Source: Corylus avellana (taxonomy: Eukaryota > Streptophyta > Magnoliopsida > Fagales > Betulaceae). From it: a DNA stretch of 64,000 bases. Of the stretch, positions 10,131 through 20,831 are shown one piece after another (position 1 is the first letter of the stretch; every line of letters starts with the position of its first letter). The position numbers and the translations under genes are program-made. The stretch spans positions 10,339,973 to 10,403,972 of the forward strand of contig NC_081545.1 in the NCBI RefSeq assembly GCF_901000735.1, given 5' to 3'. The notes under the pieces were generated by a model. That model was not told the origin of the DNA and made no database searches. It saw only the letters and a program-made list of their open reading frames with translations.

Positions 10131-13100
10131 GGCTCCTAATAATACATGGTGGATTGATTCGGGTTCTACAATCCATATTGTCAACTCAATGCAGGGTTTT
10201 CTCACAACAAGGAAGCCAGCAAGCAATGAACAACGTGTTTATTCAGGAAACAAACTATTTTCACAAGTAGAAGCTGTTGGGACCTTTAGAATAATTTTGA
10301 AATCTGGATATGTTTTAGACCTTGAAAATGTATTTTTTATTCCAGAATTTTCTAGAAATTTAATTTTAGTTTCCAAATTGGATGCTATGGGTTTTGGATT
10401 TTGGTTTATCAATTCAACTTTTAGTATTTTTAAAGGTGAACAATTGATTGGTGGTGGAATAAAAATTGATGGTTTATTCAAAATTGATCTAGATCCTAAT
10501 TTTGAAAACAATTATTTATCATTGCATACTGATGTTGGCATAAAGAGGAGTCTAATGGATCAAAACTCCGCTTTGTTATGGCACAGGAGATTAGGACATA
10601 TCTCCATTGAGAGAATCAAAAGGTTAGTGAATGATGGAGTTTTAAAAACTCTTGATTTTACAAACCTTGGTACTTGTATGGATTGCATAAAGGGAAAGCA
10701 AACCATTAAGACCACTAAAGGTGCCAAAAGGAGTTCTGAGATTCTTGATATCATACACACTGATATCTGTGGACCTTTTCCTACTCCCTGCCTAAATGGT
10801 CAAAGATATTTCATATCTTTCATTGATGACCATACAAGGTTTATGTATCTCTATCTTCTAAATGATAAGGCTGAAGCATTAAATGCTTTTCAGACCTATA
10901 AGGTAGAAGTAGAGAAACAAAAGGAAAAGAAAATCAAGATCGTAAGATCTGATAGAGGCGGAGAGTACTATGGTAGGTACACAGAAAAGGGACAAATGAT
11001 AGGTCCATTTGCGAAATTCCTTGAAAAAGAAGGTATTGTGGCTCAATACACGATGCCTGGCACACCACAACAAAATTGTGTAGTAGAAAGAAGGAATCAC
11101 ACACTTATGCTTAGTAATTCACATCTCCCTTTATTTTTATGGAGTGAAGCCTTAAAAACTGCTGTGTATGTTTTAAACAGGGTTCCATCCAAGGCTGTCC
11201 CCAAGACACCTTTTGAATTATGGAATGGGTGGAAACCAAGTTTAAATCATTTACACATATGGGGTTGTCCTGCTGAAGTAAGGATTTACAATCCAAGTCT
11301 AAAGAAATTAGACCCAAGGACAACCAGCGGATTTTTTATGGGCTATGCAGTTAACTCCAAGGGATTTAGGTTTTACTGTCCTTCGCATAGTCCTAGAATT
11401 GTTGAGTCTATAAATGCAAAATTTATAGAGGATACTGAACCTTGTGGGAGTGCTCATCCTCAAATGGTTGAATTAGAGGAAGCACGAGAGTTGACTGAAA
11501 CTCCTTCACATGAAGGACGTTTGATTGTGCTTAGGGAAAATCAAAATGATTTCCTTGAACCACAATCAATTTCAGAACAGCCAACTCCTGAGGAACAGGT
11601 TCTGAATGAGCCTACTCAACCTCCTCCAAATGGGGAGGAAGTAGGATTAAGAAGATCCTCTAGAATATGTAGACCAGCAATCCCTAGTGATTATGTTGTA
11701 TACCTCCAAGAGTCTGATTTTGACATTGGGCCTAAAGATGATCCAAAATCATTTTCACAAGCCATGAGTGGAGATAACTCTACATTTTGGTTCAATGCCA
11801 TGAAGGAAGAGATGGAATCCATGGCTAAAAATCAAGTCTGGGATCTCGTTGACTTACCAGAGGGAGCTGTAGCCGTAGGCTGCAAATGGGTTTACAAAAC
11901 CAAAACAGATGCTTCTGGTAAAGTTGAACGGTATAAAGCTAGACTTGTGGCCAAGGGATTTACTCAGAAGGAAGGCATTGATTATCATGAAACCTTCTCT
12001 CCAGTATCAAAGAAGGATTCATTTAGAATAATCATGGCATTAGTAGCTCACTTTGATCTAGAGCTACATCAAATGGATGTGAAAACAGCATTTTTAAATG
12101 GGGATCTTGAAGAAGAGGTATACATGAAACAACCTGAAGGATTTGATGATAACAGTCAGAAGGCTTGCAAATTAAGGAAATCTATTTATGGGCTAAAACA
12201 AGCCTCCCGCCAATGGTATATCAAATTTCACAAAGTTATTACCTCATATGGTTTTGTTGAGAACTTTGTTGATCAGTGCATATACCTTAAGGTCAGTGGG
12301 AGCAAAGTTATTTTCTTAGTCCTATATGTAGATGATATTTTGCTTGCAAGTAATGATTTAGGTTTGCTACAAGAAAGCAAACAGTTCCTCTCTCAAAACT
12401 TTGAAATGAAAGATTTGGGTGAAGCCTCATATGTCATTGGCATAGAGATTCATAGAGACAGAAATCAAAGAATATTGAGATTGTCTCAGAAGGCTTACAT
12501 TGAAAAGGTTTTAGAGAGATTCAGAATGAAGAACTGTTCAACTTCTATAGCACCTATCATTAAAGGGGATAAATTCAGTAATAATCAGTGTCCCCAGAAT
12601 GCATTGGAACAAGAACAGATGAAAAGTATCCCATATGCATCTGCAGTTGGCAGCCTATTATATGCACAGGTCTGTACTAGACCTGACATTGCAATGGCAG
12701 TTGGAATGCTGGGTCGATATCAAAGCAACCCAGGATTGGAACATTGGAAAGCTGCAAAGAAAGTGATGCGGTATTTGCAAGGAACCAAGGACTACAGTCT
12801 GACATACAGACACACTGACCATTTGGAGGTGGTTGGATATTCAGATTCAGATTTTGCTGGATGTGTGGATAGCAGGAAGTCTACTTCAGGATATATCTTT
12901 CTTCTTGCTGGAGGGGCTATATCTTGGAGAAGCAGCAAGCAGACTATAATTGCTACATCTACAATGGAAGCAGAATTTATTGCATGCTATGAAGCCACTA
13001 CACAGGCATTATGGTTAAGAAATTTTGTTAGTGGTTTCAAGGTTGTCGATTCTATAGCGAGACCAATCAATATCTTCTGCGATAATCGTGCTGCCATTTT

Positions 13101-13311
13101 CTTCTCTAAGAATAATAAAAGTGGAAGCAGAAGTAAGCATATCGACATCAAGTACCTTCGTGTGAGAGAGAACATTAAAAGGAATGAAGTATTCATTGAG
13201 CATATTAGTACTGAACTGATGATTGCGGATCCCATGACTAAAGGTTTACCGGTAAAACAGTTTAGAGGTCATGTGGAGCATATGGGGCTCATTGATTCAT
13301 TTTGTACTTAG
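10111..13311 (+). CDS. Copia pol polyprotein (protease, integrase, RT, RNase H)
   Basis: 1066 codons in the classic Copia order PR-IN-RT-RH. Protease active site DSGST is at about residue 16. The GAG-pre-integrase zinc finger is [14 protein letters not shown] ... CMDCIKG. Integrase catalytic acids are D218 (HTDICGP), D281 (RSDRGGEY) and E326 (VVERRN). The reverse transcriptase (RVT_2) includes [22 protein letters not shown] and the YVDD box at 739-742. RNase H has [17 protein letters not shown] and CDNRAAI. After E326 the usual helix region reads [11 protein letters not shown], several residues shorter than typical, suggesting a small in-frame deletion in integrase; GTPQQNC has Cys where Gly is usual. 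The first codons lie in the region overlapping gag, so the ATG at 10111 is probably not a true start. Otherwise open, so a fairly young copy. Confidence 0.95.
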   Translation: MNLFFVEAPNNTWWIDSGSTIHIVNSMQGFLTTRKPASNEQRVYSGNKLFSQVEAVGTFRIILKSGYVLDLENVFFIPEFSRNLILVSKLDAMGFGFWFINSTFSIFKGEQLIGGGIKIDGLFKIDLDPNFENNYLSLHTDVGIKRSLMDQNSALLWHRRLGHISIERIKRLVNDGVLKTLDFTNLGTCMDCIKGKQTIKTTKGAKRSSEILDIIHTDICGPFPTPCLNGQRYFISFIDDHTRFMYLYLLNDKAEALNAFQTYKVEVEKQKEKKIKIVRSDRGGEYYGRYTEKGQMIGPFAKFLEKEGIVAQYTMPGTPQQNCVVERRNHTLMLSNSHLPLFLWSEALKTAVYVLNRVPSKAVPKTPFELWNGWKPSLNHLHIWGCPAEVRIYNPSLKKLDPRTTSGFFMGYAVNSKGFRFYCPSHSPRIVESINAKFIEDTEPCGSAHPQMVELEEARELTETPSHEGRLIVLRENQNDFLEPQSISEQPTPEEQVLNEPTQPPPNGEEVGLRRSSRICRPAIPSDYVVYLQESDFDIGPKDDPKSFSQAMSGDNSTFWFNAMKEEMESMAKNQVWDLVDLPEGAVAVGCKWVYKTKTDASGKVERYKARLVAKGFTQKEGIDYHETFSPVSKKDSFRIIMALVAHFDLELHQMDVKTAFLNGDLEEEVYMKQPEGFDDNSQKACKLRKSIYGLKQASRQWYIKFHKVITSYGFVENFVDQCIYLKVSGSKVIFLVLYVDDILLASNDLGLLQESKQFLSQNFEMKDLGEASYVIGIEIHRDRNQRILRLSQKAYIEKVLERFRMKNCSTSIAPIIKGDKFSNNQCPQNALEQEQMKSIPYASAVGSLLYAQVCTRPDIAMAVGMLGRYQSNPGLEHWKAAKKVMRYLQGTKDYSLTYRHTDHLEVVGYSDSDFAGCVDSRKSTSGYIFLLAGGAISWRSSKQTIIATSTMEAEFIACYEATTQALWLRNFVSGFKVVDSIARPINIFCDNRAAIFFSKNNKSGSRSKHIDIKYLRVRENIKRNEVFIEHISTELMIADPMTKGLPVKQFRGHVEHMGLIDSFCT

Positions 13312-13655
13312 TTCTTTCTATTCAGTCTATAGACATCATGTTATTTGAATAAATTTTTGTGCACATTTATTACGTTATCCATGGGGATAAAATTTAGTTT
13401 GGACCCGAATGACTTATAAGAAGTTCGTTCATAAAGTACATTATCCATAAAGTACTCATTTAGGGAGGTATTAGACATTGTGATACATGGAAGGGACGGC
13501 TTATCATATAAAAGCTTTACCGCCATGATTCGTGTGTAGTATTCCTTGAATGAGTGGGAGGATTCTATGAATGGTTGGAATAAATAAAGTATTGGCCATA
13601 TCATAGAATTGAACACCATAAAGAATTTATGTGTCATAAGGGCCAAGTGGGAGAA
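13312..13655 (+). mobile_element. Copia 3' untranslated region ending in polypurine tract
   Basis: Non-coding segment between pol and the 3' LTR. It ends with the purine-rich tract AGTGGGAGAA (13646-13655) directly abutting the LTR start, the expected plus-strand primer position. Confidence 0.8.
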
Positions 13656-14207
13656 TGTAAGAAATTCCATTAAAATATGTCCCTTTATGTCACATATATT
13701 ATTGTAATAATAAAATTACGGTGTTCAATAATTTATTCCAATTAAAGCTTATTGTGTAAATCAAATATTCTGAATTAAATTACTGATTTAATTCTTGTAG
13801 AACAAGTATTTGATTTCAATCAAATATTCTGAATTAAATCACTGATTTAATTCTTGTGGAACAAGTATTTGATTTCATTAAAGATTTTATTTTGTGGAAT
13901 CAATTAGCTGTATTGATTTGATTTTTATTCCTTGATGGGAGGAATAATTAAGGTAACAGCTCTAATTGAGGGTCCCCTGACCTACCTATAAATAAGGCAT
14001 GTGTATTCCATCAATTGGCACTCACTGGTAGGCATAGGTCAGAAGAACCTCTCAATAAAATTGTTTAGTTTTAGTTTGATTGCTGTGGAGTCGTTCTTCA
14101 AGCTGCTTGAGCAAAGCAATGGCTGGAGGTACATATACATATATATATTAAATTTCCGCTGCTAATTATATTGTTAATTAGCATTTATATATATTCAATA
14201 TCTTACA
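13656..14207 (+). mobile_element. Copia 3' LTR, 552 bp
   Basis: Begins TGTAAGA and ends TCTTACA, a perfect 7-bp inverted end, immediately after the polypurine tract. It carries a TATA-like CTATAAATAAG near 13985-13995, consistent with an LTR promoter. It holds two tandem copies of a 59-bp unit (13761-13819 and 13820-13878) centred on CAAATATTCTGAATTAAAT. The next bases are AAGAC, the candidate target duplication, but no 5' partner could be found. Confidence 0.85.
13761..13878 (+). repeat. 59-bp tandem repeat (x2) inside the Copia LTR
   Basis: The two units differ at only a few positions (for example TTACTG versus TCACTG, GTAGAA versus GTGGAA). Such U3 repeats can act as enhancers in plant LTRs; that role is inference only. 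Confidence 0.85.
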
Positions 14208-15340
14208 AAGACTTCATCTAGAACCTCTATATATATTTTTTTACACCATCTTGAGGCATGATGATGTCATTTGGCCTCATTAGGTAGGTTTCTTGTAACA
14301 TTGGTTTCCAAGATTATACTTGCAAGCTGCATGTGTTAGAAACCAGGTATAAGCCTATAAGGTGGCTTGAGGGTTTATTTTGGGATGCACTTGGCCAGGA
14401 ATGAAGCTGAATAAACAAACATCTTGTATCTTCGTATTTTCATTTTTTTAATGATGGAAGTTATGAATTTACATTAATTATTTTACATAACCTAAACTAA
14501 CAGCATGGACCCTGTTTCCTAATTAAGAAGAATCTCAGATATATAAAGTCCAGCAAAATTATCATTGTTTTACATGCAATGGATGCTCTGTGCAAAACTC
14601 ATCTTCATGTCTCTTTAGTATACTGTTTAATGTTAATTATGTCAGAATTGTCTATTTCTTTGTTAGGAAAAACACTAACCATTTGTCCCATTGACTAATT
14701 GGCAGTATGATGCATCTATGGAGCTCAGCAAACTGGATTCATAACAGCACCTAGTTTTTTAGTGCAGGTATTTTCTCAACCAAGTTATATTTGTTGATAA
14801 CTAATCACACTTTGTCATGTTTGCCCTGTAGGATAACTACATATATGTTCTAATTCTACAAGCATAATATTTTTTGTAACAAAGCTCTGACATTTTTCTC
14901 ATATATGTTTGATGATTTTTGTTTAGCACCACAAAGTGTATCTTAAAACCTTTAGCTTTAATCAAGAGTAGCCTTTGGATGCTAAGTATAATTATAAGAA
15001 ATAAATTGCATATAGAGCTTCTTTTCAGATCCTAAGCTCCCTGGCTGTGGGATAATAACAATTGAAGCAATTTCATTGGAACAAGCAATTTCATGAGAAA
15101 TGAAGCAATATTGTGAAACTAATTCATTTGAGAATGGGTAAAGAAATATTGTGAAACTAATTCATTATTTACCCATTTTTGAGCTATTAGAGTTTGAGTT
15201 TATAAGAATTCACGCTTTCTTTACCCATTCTTGCCCCTTTTCTTTACCTATTTCTTCAAATCACAATTCATGGATACTATTTGAGTAATTGAGAGGCATT
15301 TAAGGTTTGCAAGGGTTTAGGAGAAACTCATACCTGAGAG
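14208..15340. other. AT-rich intergenic DNA, no gene seen
   Basis: No ORF, RNA gene or clear transposon end. It contains a direct repeat AATATTGTGAAACTAATTCA at about 15107 and 15145, and an inverted repeat GAATGGGTAAAGAAA (about 15132) with its complement at about 15216. Confidence 0.5.
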
Positions 15341-15527
15341 AGCTACAAGAGAGCGTTAAGTTCGCCGGAGTGAGAGCTGGCAGTGAGAGAGGTGCGCCGG
15401 AAACAGCTGCCGGAGAGAGAGAAACTTGCGTGGAGTGAGTGAGAGAGCTCGAGAGCTCGAGAGAGAGGGAGGGAGAGAGTGAGAGACAGCGTGAGAGTGA
15501 GAGAGTGAGAGTGAGAGTGAGAGACGA
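15341..15527 (+). repeat. GA-rich (GAGAGTGA)n low-complexity stretch
   Basis: Strongly purine-biased on the plus strand, with runs of GAGAGA and GTGAGA, ending just before an ATG at 15528 that opens a 62-codon frame of no recognisable family. GA-rich leaders are common in plant 5' UTRs and promoters, so this may be a captured promoter fragment; a similar GA-rich block lies inside the hAT-like element at 29090-29250. Confidence 0.5.
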
Positions 15528-16600
15528 ATGGCGGGAGGTGTGGGAGTTGGTGAAAATTTAGTTCCGAAAATTTTAGAACCCCCGCCAATTTTAGTTCAGA
15601 AATTTTTTTGTGAAAATTTAGTTCACAAAAAAGCTATTGGTAAACTTTTTTGTGCAGCTAAATATTTGGGGTATTTTATTTACAAAAAAAAAAATAAAAG
15701 AGAAAAATATAAATAAAAATCCTCCAAACTACAGCAGCCTGTCAAACTATCAAATTGTATCAAAAAGTCTACTTATTTTGTTATATTTTTATAATACCCC
15801 TATTCTTTTAACAAAGTAAAATCAAATGTACGGTTCTTTAGATATTTTTAAAAAATAAACAGTTTATTCCATGAAGTCAAATTTTGTACCTTTAATTTTA
15901 CTTTAATACGATATGAAGAAATTTGTAATTTAGGTAAACTACAATGATTAATTATTTATTATTTATTCCAAAAAACATTTAATAAAAATAACACACGGAT
16001 ATCCTACGTGAATCAATTCTATTGCAATTTACAAGACGATGCAAAAGCAATCCCGAATCAAAAAAAAAAAAAAAAAAGATTAAAAAATAATATTTAATAA
16101 AATAAAGAATATGGAGTTGGTATTAAAAAATGAGTAGCTAAAATATAGAATTGTGCTTTGACTAGGTAGAATACATCTTACTGTTGAAGATGCTCTTGAA
16201 AGTTCATTGTAGCAGTAATAGGAAAATCTTCTATTTTACAGTGTCTATTGGAGCAAGAAAAGTTAACAAAATAGCTAAATTTAACTAAAAGGCTAGTTTA
16301 AAAATACTACTGGAGATGCTCTAAATTTTAATATTTTTTAAAATGTGTGTGTGTGTGTTTTATTTTTTTGCTTTGGTTGTAATATAATATAAAATTAAAA
16401 GTAGTTTTTAGTATTTTATATATTGAGATATTTTGTTATTGTTTTAAAATTTTTGTTAAAAAAAAAAAAATGGCCTGATACGTGGACAGTTAAAGATTAG
16501 ATTAGTGTTAGAGACAGATGCCCTGATTTGTCAATAAAGGGAAATTCAAAAAGAAAAGAAAAAATTGCATTAGAATTATAGAATGAGAGAAGTAAAAAAG
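15528..16600. other. AT-rich intergenic DNA with a partial hAT-type MITE end
   Basis: No gene. The string CTACTGGAGATGCTCT near 16308-16323 resembles the terminal sequence of plant hAT MITEs (GAGCATCTCCAGTAG family). A convincing left end was not found; GAAGATGCTCTTGAA near 16186 is a weak candidate. Poly-A runs occur at about 16060-16078 and 16459-16470. Confidence 0.4.
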
Positions 16601-16601
16601 A

Positions 16602-17303
16602 ATAAAAAATGAAGTAAATAAATATGACACTAATTTTTATGTTTATCAGGATCGATCGGATCGGATGTTTGATCGATCAAAAATGAAGTAAATAAATTAT
16701 AACACTAATAGGATATCTGTGCGATCAATCGAACTAATTCATTAGGATCGATCGGATGTTTGATCGATCATTTAATCATATCACGATCAATCGAACTAAT
16801 TCATTATGATCGATCGGATGTTTGATCGAACGATTGATCCTATCGCGATCAATCGAACTAATTCATTAGGATCGATCGGATGTTTGATCGATCATTTAAT
16901 CATATCACGATCAATCGAACTAATTCATTATGATCGATCGGATGTTTGATCGAACGATTGATCCTATCGCGATCAATCGAACTAATTCATTAGGATCGAT
17001 CGGATGTTTGATCGATCATTTAATCATATCGCGATCAATCGAACTAATTCATTAGGATCGATCGGATGTTTGATCGATCATTTAATCATATCGCGATCAA
17101 TCGAACTAATTCATTACGATCGATCGGATGTTTGATCGATCATTTAATCATATCGCAATCAATCGAACTAATTCATTACGATCGATCGGATGTTTGATCG
17201 ATCATTTAATCATATCCCAATCAATCGAACTAATTCATTATGATCGATCGGATGTTTGATCGAACGATTGATCCTATCGTGATCAATCGAACTAATATGT
17301 AAT
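16602..17303 (+). repeat. 62-bp GATC-rich minisatellite, ~10 units
   Basis: GATCGATCGG recurs at exactly 62-bp spacing: 16746, 16808, 16870, 16932, 16994, 17056, 17118, 17180 and 17242, with a partial unit before (about 16650) and a decayed one after. Two variants exist. A has GATCGATCATTTAATCATATC and B has GATCGAACGATTGATCCTATC. The order from 16746 is A B A B A A A A B. Adjacent to the left, a 76-bp repeat of AATGAAGTAAATAAAT (about 16606 and 16682) merges into the array. CpGs inside CGATCG are well preserved. Confidence 0.95.
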
Positions 17304-17600
17304 AGTATCGATCGGAATTTATTTTAGCAGATGTTTGATTGAACCTTCAATCATGTCAAGTTTTATTGATTGTATCCCGATCAATTTAAGTAATGCACTA
17401 ATATAATATAAAATGCTTAGAGTTCAATTCAATGTTCAATCGAACATTTAATTTGTTTGAATTTTGTTCGACTATTTGATCTTATCACGATCGATCGAAC
17501 GAATGCACTAGGTTGGACCAATTGGATGTCTGATCCAACATTCAATTTCAATTGTTTCAAGTTTGATCGATCATTTGATCATATCATGATCGAAGTTGTT
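17304..17600 (+). repeat. Degenerate continuation of the GATC minisatellite
   Basis: Fragments such as GATGTTTGATTGAACC, CACGATCGATCGAAC and GTTTGATCGATCATTTGATC recur without fixed spacing, consistent with old, mutated units flanking the homogenised core. Confidence 0.65.
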
Positions 17601-17658
17601 GTACATTATGCAATAAAAATTAAAAAAAATAATAATTGCATAAAATATATATATGTAT

Positions 17659-17722
17659 GGTGATTCTGTTATTGCGATCGATCGCACCTTGGGTGCGTTC
17701 GATCGCAATAACAGAATCACCC
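17659..17722. repeat. Strong 30-bp-arm hairpin with GCGATCGATCGC core
   Basis: The first 23 bases (GGTGATTCTGTTATTGCGAT CGA) are perfectly complementary to the last 23. After one T/T mismatch, CGCACC pairs with GGTGCG around a three-base loop. It lies 60 bp right of the degenerate minisatellite and shares its GATCGATC core. A second perfect palindrome, GTGCGATCGATCGCAC, is at 17763-17778. Confidence 0.9.
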
Positions 17723-17778
17723 CACGCACACCCTTCGTCGAATGCGATCGATTGCACCATGTGTGCGATCGATCGCAC

Positions 17779-18199
17779 TCGGACAGCACACCACGTGACC
17801 TATTTTAGGTCACTTTCCCCCCATCCCCCTACGCCATACACCTCTCCAAGCACCCCACCCACGCACCTCCGGCACAACCACTCGTCCACCATTTTTAATC
17901 ACCTCTACCACACAACCACCACACGGTTCTCTTCTCCAGCAACCATACCAGGTACTTTTCACCACCTCTACTTTATACCCCATTCCCCATTCCCATCAAC
18001 ACCCCAACCACGATCACTTTCGAAATTTTTTTTTTCTCATATTTCTGCAATTGTGGGTGTTCATCCACCCACATTGCTTTGTTGTGGTTGGATTTTGCTG
18101 TTTTTGCAGGGGGTTTTGAGCGGAGTTGCGTTGTTTTGCAATTTTGCCTATTTCTAGTGCACACCAGGTGTTCGACAAAAGTCCCCAATCAAGCTCATC
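17779..18199 (+). other. C-rich leader before the transposon-protein ORF
   Basis: Plus-strand pyrimidine-rich, CCA/CAC-rich sequence with no conserved coding. It ends in CACACCAGGTGTTCGACAAA upstream of the ATG at 18200. Probably the untranslated leader of the same element. Confidence 0.4.
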
Positions 18200-19321
18200 A
18201 TGCCAAGAACTCGAGCTTCGTCCTCCCGAGGGTCTGATACCCGAGCTATTTCTCCCCCACCCACTTTTGAGGAACGGGAGCTGCTATTTGAGACCACTTT
18301 CGCCATTCGCGAAGACTTTGAAAATCTTGAGGGGACTCAATGGGCGGTCGCCGAGTTCAAGCGACGGGAGCTAAAGAAGCTTTTCAAGCCGGTCACCCCC
18401 ACTGCTTACAGAAAATTGGTGATCGAGTTTTATGTCCACCTATCTCATGACTGCAGGAAGATAGCTGCCCTCTCTTCGAAAGTGCAAGGCAAAGCTATTG
18501 ACATAACACGGGCCGACATTGCTGCTGCCCTTCAATGCAATGATGAGCAACCTCCAGAAGCCGCACAACTTGCTGACCAACCGGACAGCTTCAACGTGGC
18601 GGAAATTATTGATGACATGTGCGAAGGGATATATGTCGATGCCCACCATAATGCCACCAGCCGATCCAAGCTACCTCAATGGCTTTGGTTTGTGGACTCC
18701 GTATTACACCGTAATGCTTTTCCCTTGAGGCACAAAAGTCAGAGGCGGGATCAATTTCTTCAAGCACTCTACGCCTTCCATAAAGGTGCTTGGTACTCCA
18801 TTCTCGACATAATTTGGAGGCAAATTTACAAATTTTGGAATGGGGTGCACGTTGGAGGAGCGGGGTCCACACATTCATGGGGGTTGCCTTTCCCATACTT
18901 AATCTCCTACATCCTCCGGAAGAAAGGCGTCAAGGGTACCGCAGCTGATGAACCAGTCACTACTACTCCCATATTTGGCATTCGCCAAGGGAACAAGAGC
19001 CTCTCCCACATGCCCCAGGTAGCTCCAGCACCAGCAGCTGCTGCGGAAGAGTATGAGGCCGAGCCAATGGCCGAAGATGAACCAATAGTTGATTCAGAGG
19101 CAGCTGAGGAGGAGGCCCCGAGAATTTTTCGTGAAGCACGAAACCGCTCAGTTAGTGAAGAAATAGCTGGCCTTCGGAGAGAGTTGGCTGGCCAAAGAAA
19201 GGAGGCTCGGAAAAATAGCGAATTGATGGACAAACGCCTAGGCGCCTTAGAAGAATTGATGCAGTCCATTGTCAACCGGTTGCCACCACCATCTGCAGGA
19301 GCATCATCTTCTAGACAATAG
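18200..19321 (+). CDS. Putative plant transposon protein (PF20167-like), 373 aa
   Basis: Single open frame of 373 codons starting MPRTRASSSRGSDTRA. The core at about residues 70-215 (RKLVIEFYVHLSH, KVQGKAIDITRADIAAALQC, then WLWFVDSVLHRNAFP) resembles the 'putative plant transposon protein' domain often carried by Gypsy-related or non-autonomous LTR elements; its biochemical role is unknown. Residues about 270-310 are Ala/Glu-rich and probably disordered. Residues about 318-362 (EEIAGLRRELAGQRKEARKN) look like a coiled coil. There is no zinc knuckle, protease or polymerase nearby. GC content is higher than in surrounding DNA. Being intact over 1.1 kb, it may be a recent insertion; its LTRs were not identified and the assembly gap lies 570 bp downstream. 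Confidence 0.65.
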   Translation: MPRTRASSSRGSDTRAISPPPTFEERELLFETTFAIREDFENLEGTQWAVAEFKRRELKKLFKPVTPTAYRKLVIEFYVHLSHDCRKIAALSSKVQGKAIDITRADIAAALQCNDEQPPEAAQLADQPDSFNVAEIIDDMCEGIYVDAHHNATSRSKLPQWLWFVDSVLHRNAFPLRHKSQRRDQFLQALYAFHKGAWYSILDIIWRQIYKFWNGVHVGGAGSTHSWGLPFPYLISYILRKKGVKGTAADEPVTTTPIFGIRQGNKSLSHMPQVAPAPAAAAEEYEAEPMAEDEPIVDSEAAEEEAPRIFREARNRSVSEEIAGLRRELAGQRKEARKNSELMDKRLGALEELMQSIVNRLPPPSAGASSSRQ

Positions 19322-19339
19322 TAAGCAGGGACTATCGTC

Positions 19340-19386
19340 TGGCTGAAGACATTAAACTTAGCGCTCATGGGAGGCACCCCATAGTT
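19340..19386 (+). other. Conserved post-ORF motif with ATGGG/CCCAT stem
   Basis: GACATTAAACTTAGCGCT is followed by ATGGGAGGCACCCCAT (19367-19382), a short stem-loop. From memory, very similar strings (AAGCGCT...GGGAGGCAACCC) lie downstream of gag/transposon-protein ORFs in many plant Gypsy-type elements, which supports a retrotransposon origin for the ORF before it. Confidence 0.55.
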
Positions 19387-19893
19387 TACCCTTTTTATTT
19401 TGTTTAGTATGTTTTAAGTTAATCTTTTATTTGTCTTTAGTTTTGTTTCTTTTGACTTGCTTTTGTGTTTTCTTATGGGAATGACCCCGTATTTGCACAT
19501 CATAGATGGTTTTTGAATTGCAAGGTATCAATATATTTTCACTTAAAACTGAGATGAATTATTTTACGGTTTAGATTTTATTTTGTTATATTTAACAATG
19601 TAAAATCTTTCCATAAGGTATCAATATATTCATCATATAATATATATACACTATTAGATCTGTAAAATTTAATATGAATTATGAAATGGGAATTAACTCT
19701 TCAAATTAGTCCAAATGTAACAACTAACCAAATGGCAAAGATATACAAATTAAAATCTTTCTTTAGGAGGATGGAATCGACGGTGCATATTGTGTCACTT
19801 TATTTAAAAATTTTAAATAATGCAGTGATATATATATACACAATTTTAGTAGACGTTATTGGGCAGCAATAAAATATATATATATATATATAT
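19387..19893. other. AT-rich DNA ending in a (TA)n run at the gap
   Basis: No gene seen. It ends in a TA dinucleotide run (about 19873-19893) that is cut by the assembly gap. Confidence 0.6.
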
Positions 19894-19993
19894 NNNNNNN
19901 NNNNNNNNNNNNNNNNNNNNNNNNNNNNNNNNNNNNNNNNNNNNNNNNNNNNNNNNNNNNNNNNNNNNNNNNNNNNNNNNNNNNNNNNNNNNN
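19894..19993. other. Assembly gap, 100 N
   Basis: Exactly 100 undetermined bases, the usual placeholder for a gap of unknown size. It begins in a (TA)n run and is followed directly by sequence nearly identical to 62578 onward. Confidence 1.
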
Positions 19994-20540
19994 AACTATT
20001 GGTCGAAAATACTACTCTTCTGTAAATTTTTTTACAGCGCCTCAGCTAAACACGTAACGGGATAAATTGTTAGGTTCTAAGATCTTAAATTCTAAAGGAA
20101 CTTAAACCTTTTAGATTTTGAGAGAAACAAAACATTTTACAAACACTAGGTTTGAGATTAATTTTGCTTTATTTTATTAATCATTCCCTCATTTATAGGG
20201 AAATATTACAATGACATAGAATTGGAGATAAACTCGTAAAATTCTTTGGAGATACCTCCTAGTTGGTGTAAGCACCTTATTGGCATCTAGACTCTTATGA
20301 CAATTGGACTTTGCACTGTAGTGTTACAGACTCAAACTCTTAAGTGAAATAGATAACTATTAACATGCCATATCCCATATAAAATTACCATTCACCATTC
20401 AGCTCCCCTTTTTTGTGTTGCCATTTTTGATGACTACTTGTAGGACTCATTGCTTTTAATTAGATTCATAATGATTTATGGCCCATTGTAACAAGTTTTT
20501 GTTTTTTTTTTCCTTCTCTTTTTCAATTATGGGTTTGCAG

Positions 20541-20702
20541 AATCTTACTATAACAATAGTAAGTTACATGGGAAATCTGAGGGTTACTGCTGGGATTGAA
20601 AAAGGACTCTTAGATCCCCTAAAGTTCAAGTCATGCATGGAAAATGCCTTTCAGATGATGCTCAAAGCCGCAGATGAGGTTCCTACACACAAAAAGTTTT
20701 AA
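20541..20702 (+). pseudogene. WSD-like acyltransferase, last exon only (copy 1)
   Basis: Fifth exon of a WSD1-type acyltransferase: 162 nt after a GTTTGCAG acceptor, reading NLTITIVSYMGNLRVTAGIE to a stop, in the C-terminal WS_DGAT_C region (DUF1298). It differs from the intact gene's exon 5 (63135-63296) by one residue (Met for Val in KSCMENAF). Sequence to its left (19994-20540) matches intron 4 of the intact gene. Exons 1-4 are either in the unresolved gap or missing, so this may be the tail of a complete gene whose body was not assembled. Confidence 0.8.
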
Positions 20703-20799
20703 TTTGAAGGCCACCCTTTATATATATATATATATATGCACATCTTAGTTTGGTTTTAATAATTATCATGGCAAACCTAAGTGTTTGTCTCCCACCCTT

Positions 20800-20831
<32 letters not shown>

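Noticed and set aside
13341..13670. 109-codon minus-strand frame after pol
   Set aside because: It lies antisense to the Copia 3' untranslated region and polypurine tract, with no homology.
16602..17303. CRISPR-like array
   Set aside because: Units are contiguous 62-bp tandem copies with no unique spacers, and the context is a plant nuclear genome.
17659..17722. Plant microRNA precursor
   Set aside because: The stem is nearly perfect and only about 30 bp with a three-base loop, and it shares its core with local tandem repeats; a DNA palindrome or TE feature is more likely.
17636..18157. 173-codon plus-strand frame before the transposon-protein ORF
   Set aside because: Composition is driven by a C-rich leader and the hairpin; no domain, and it lies out of frame with 18200.
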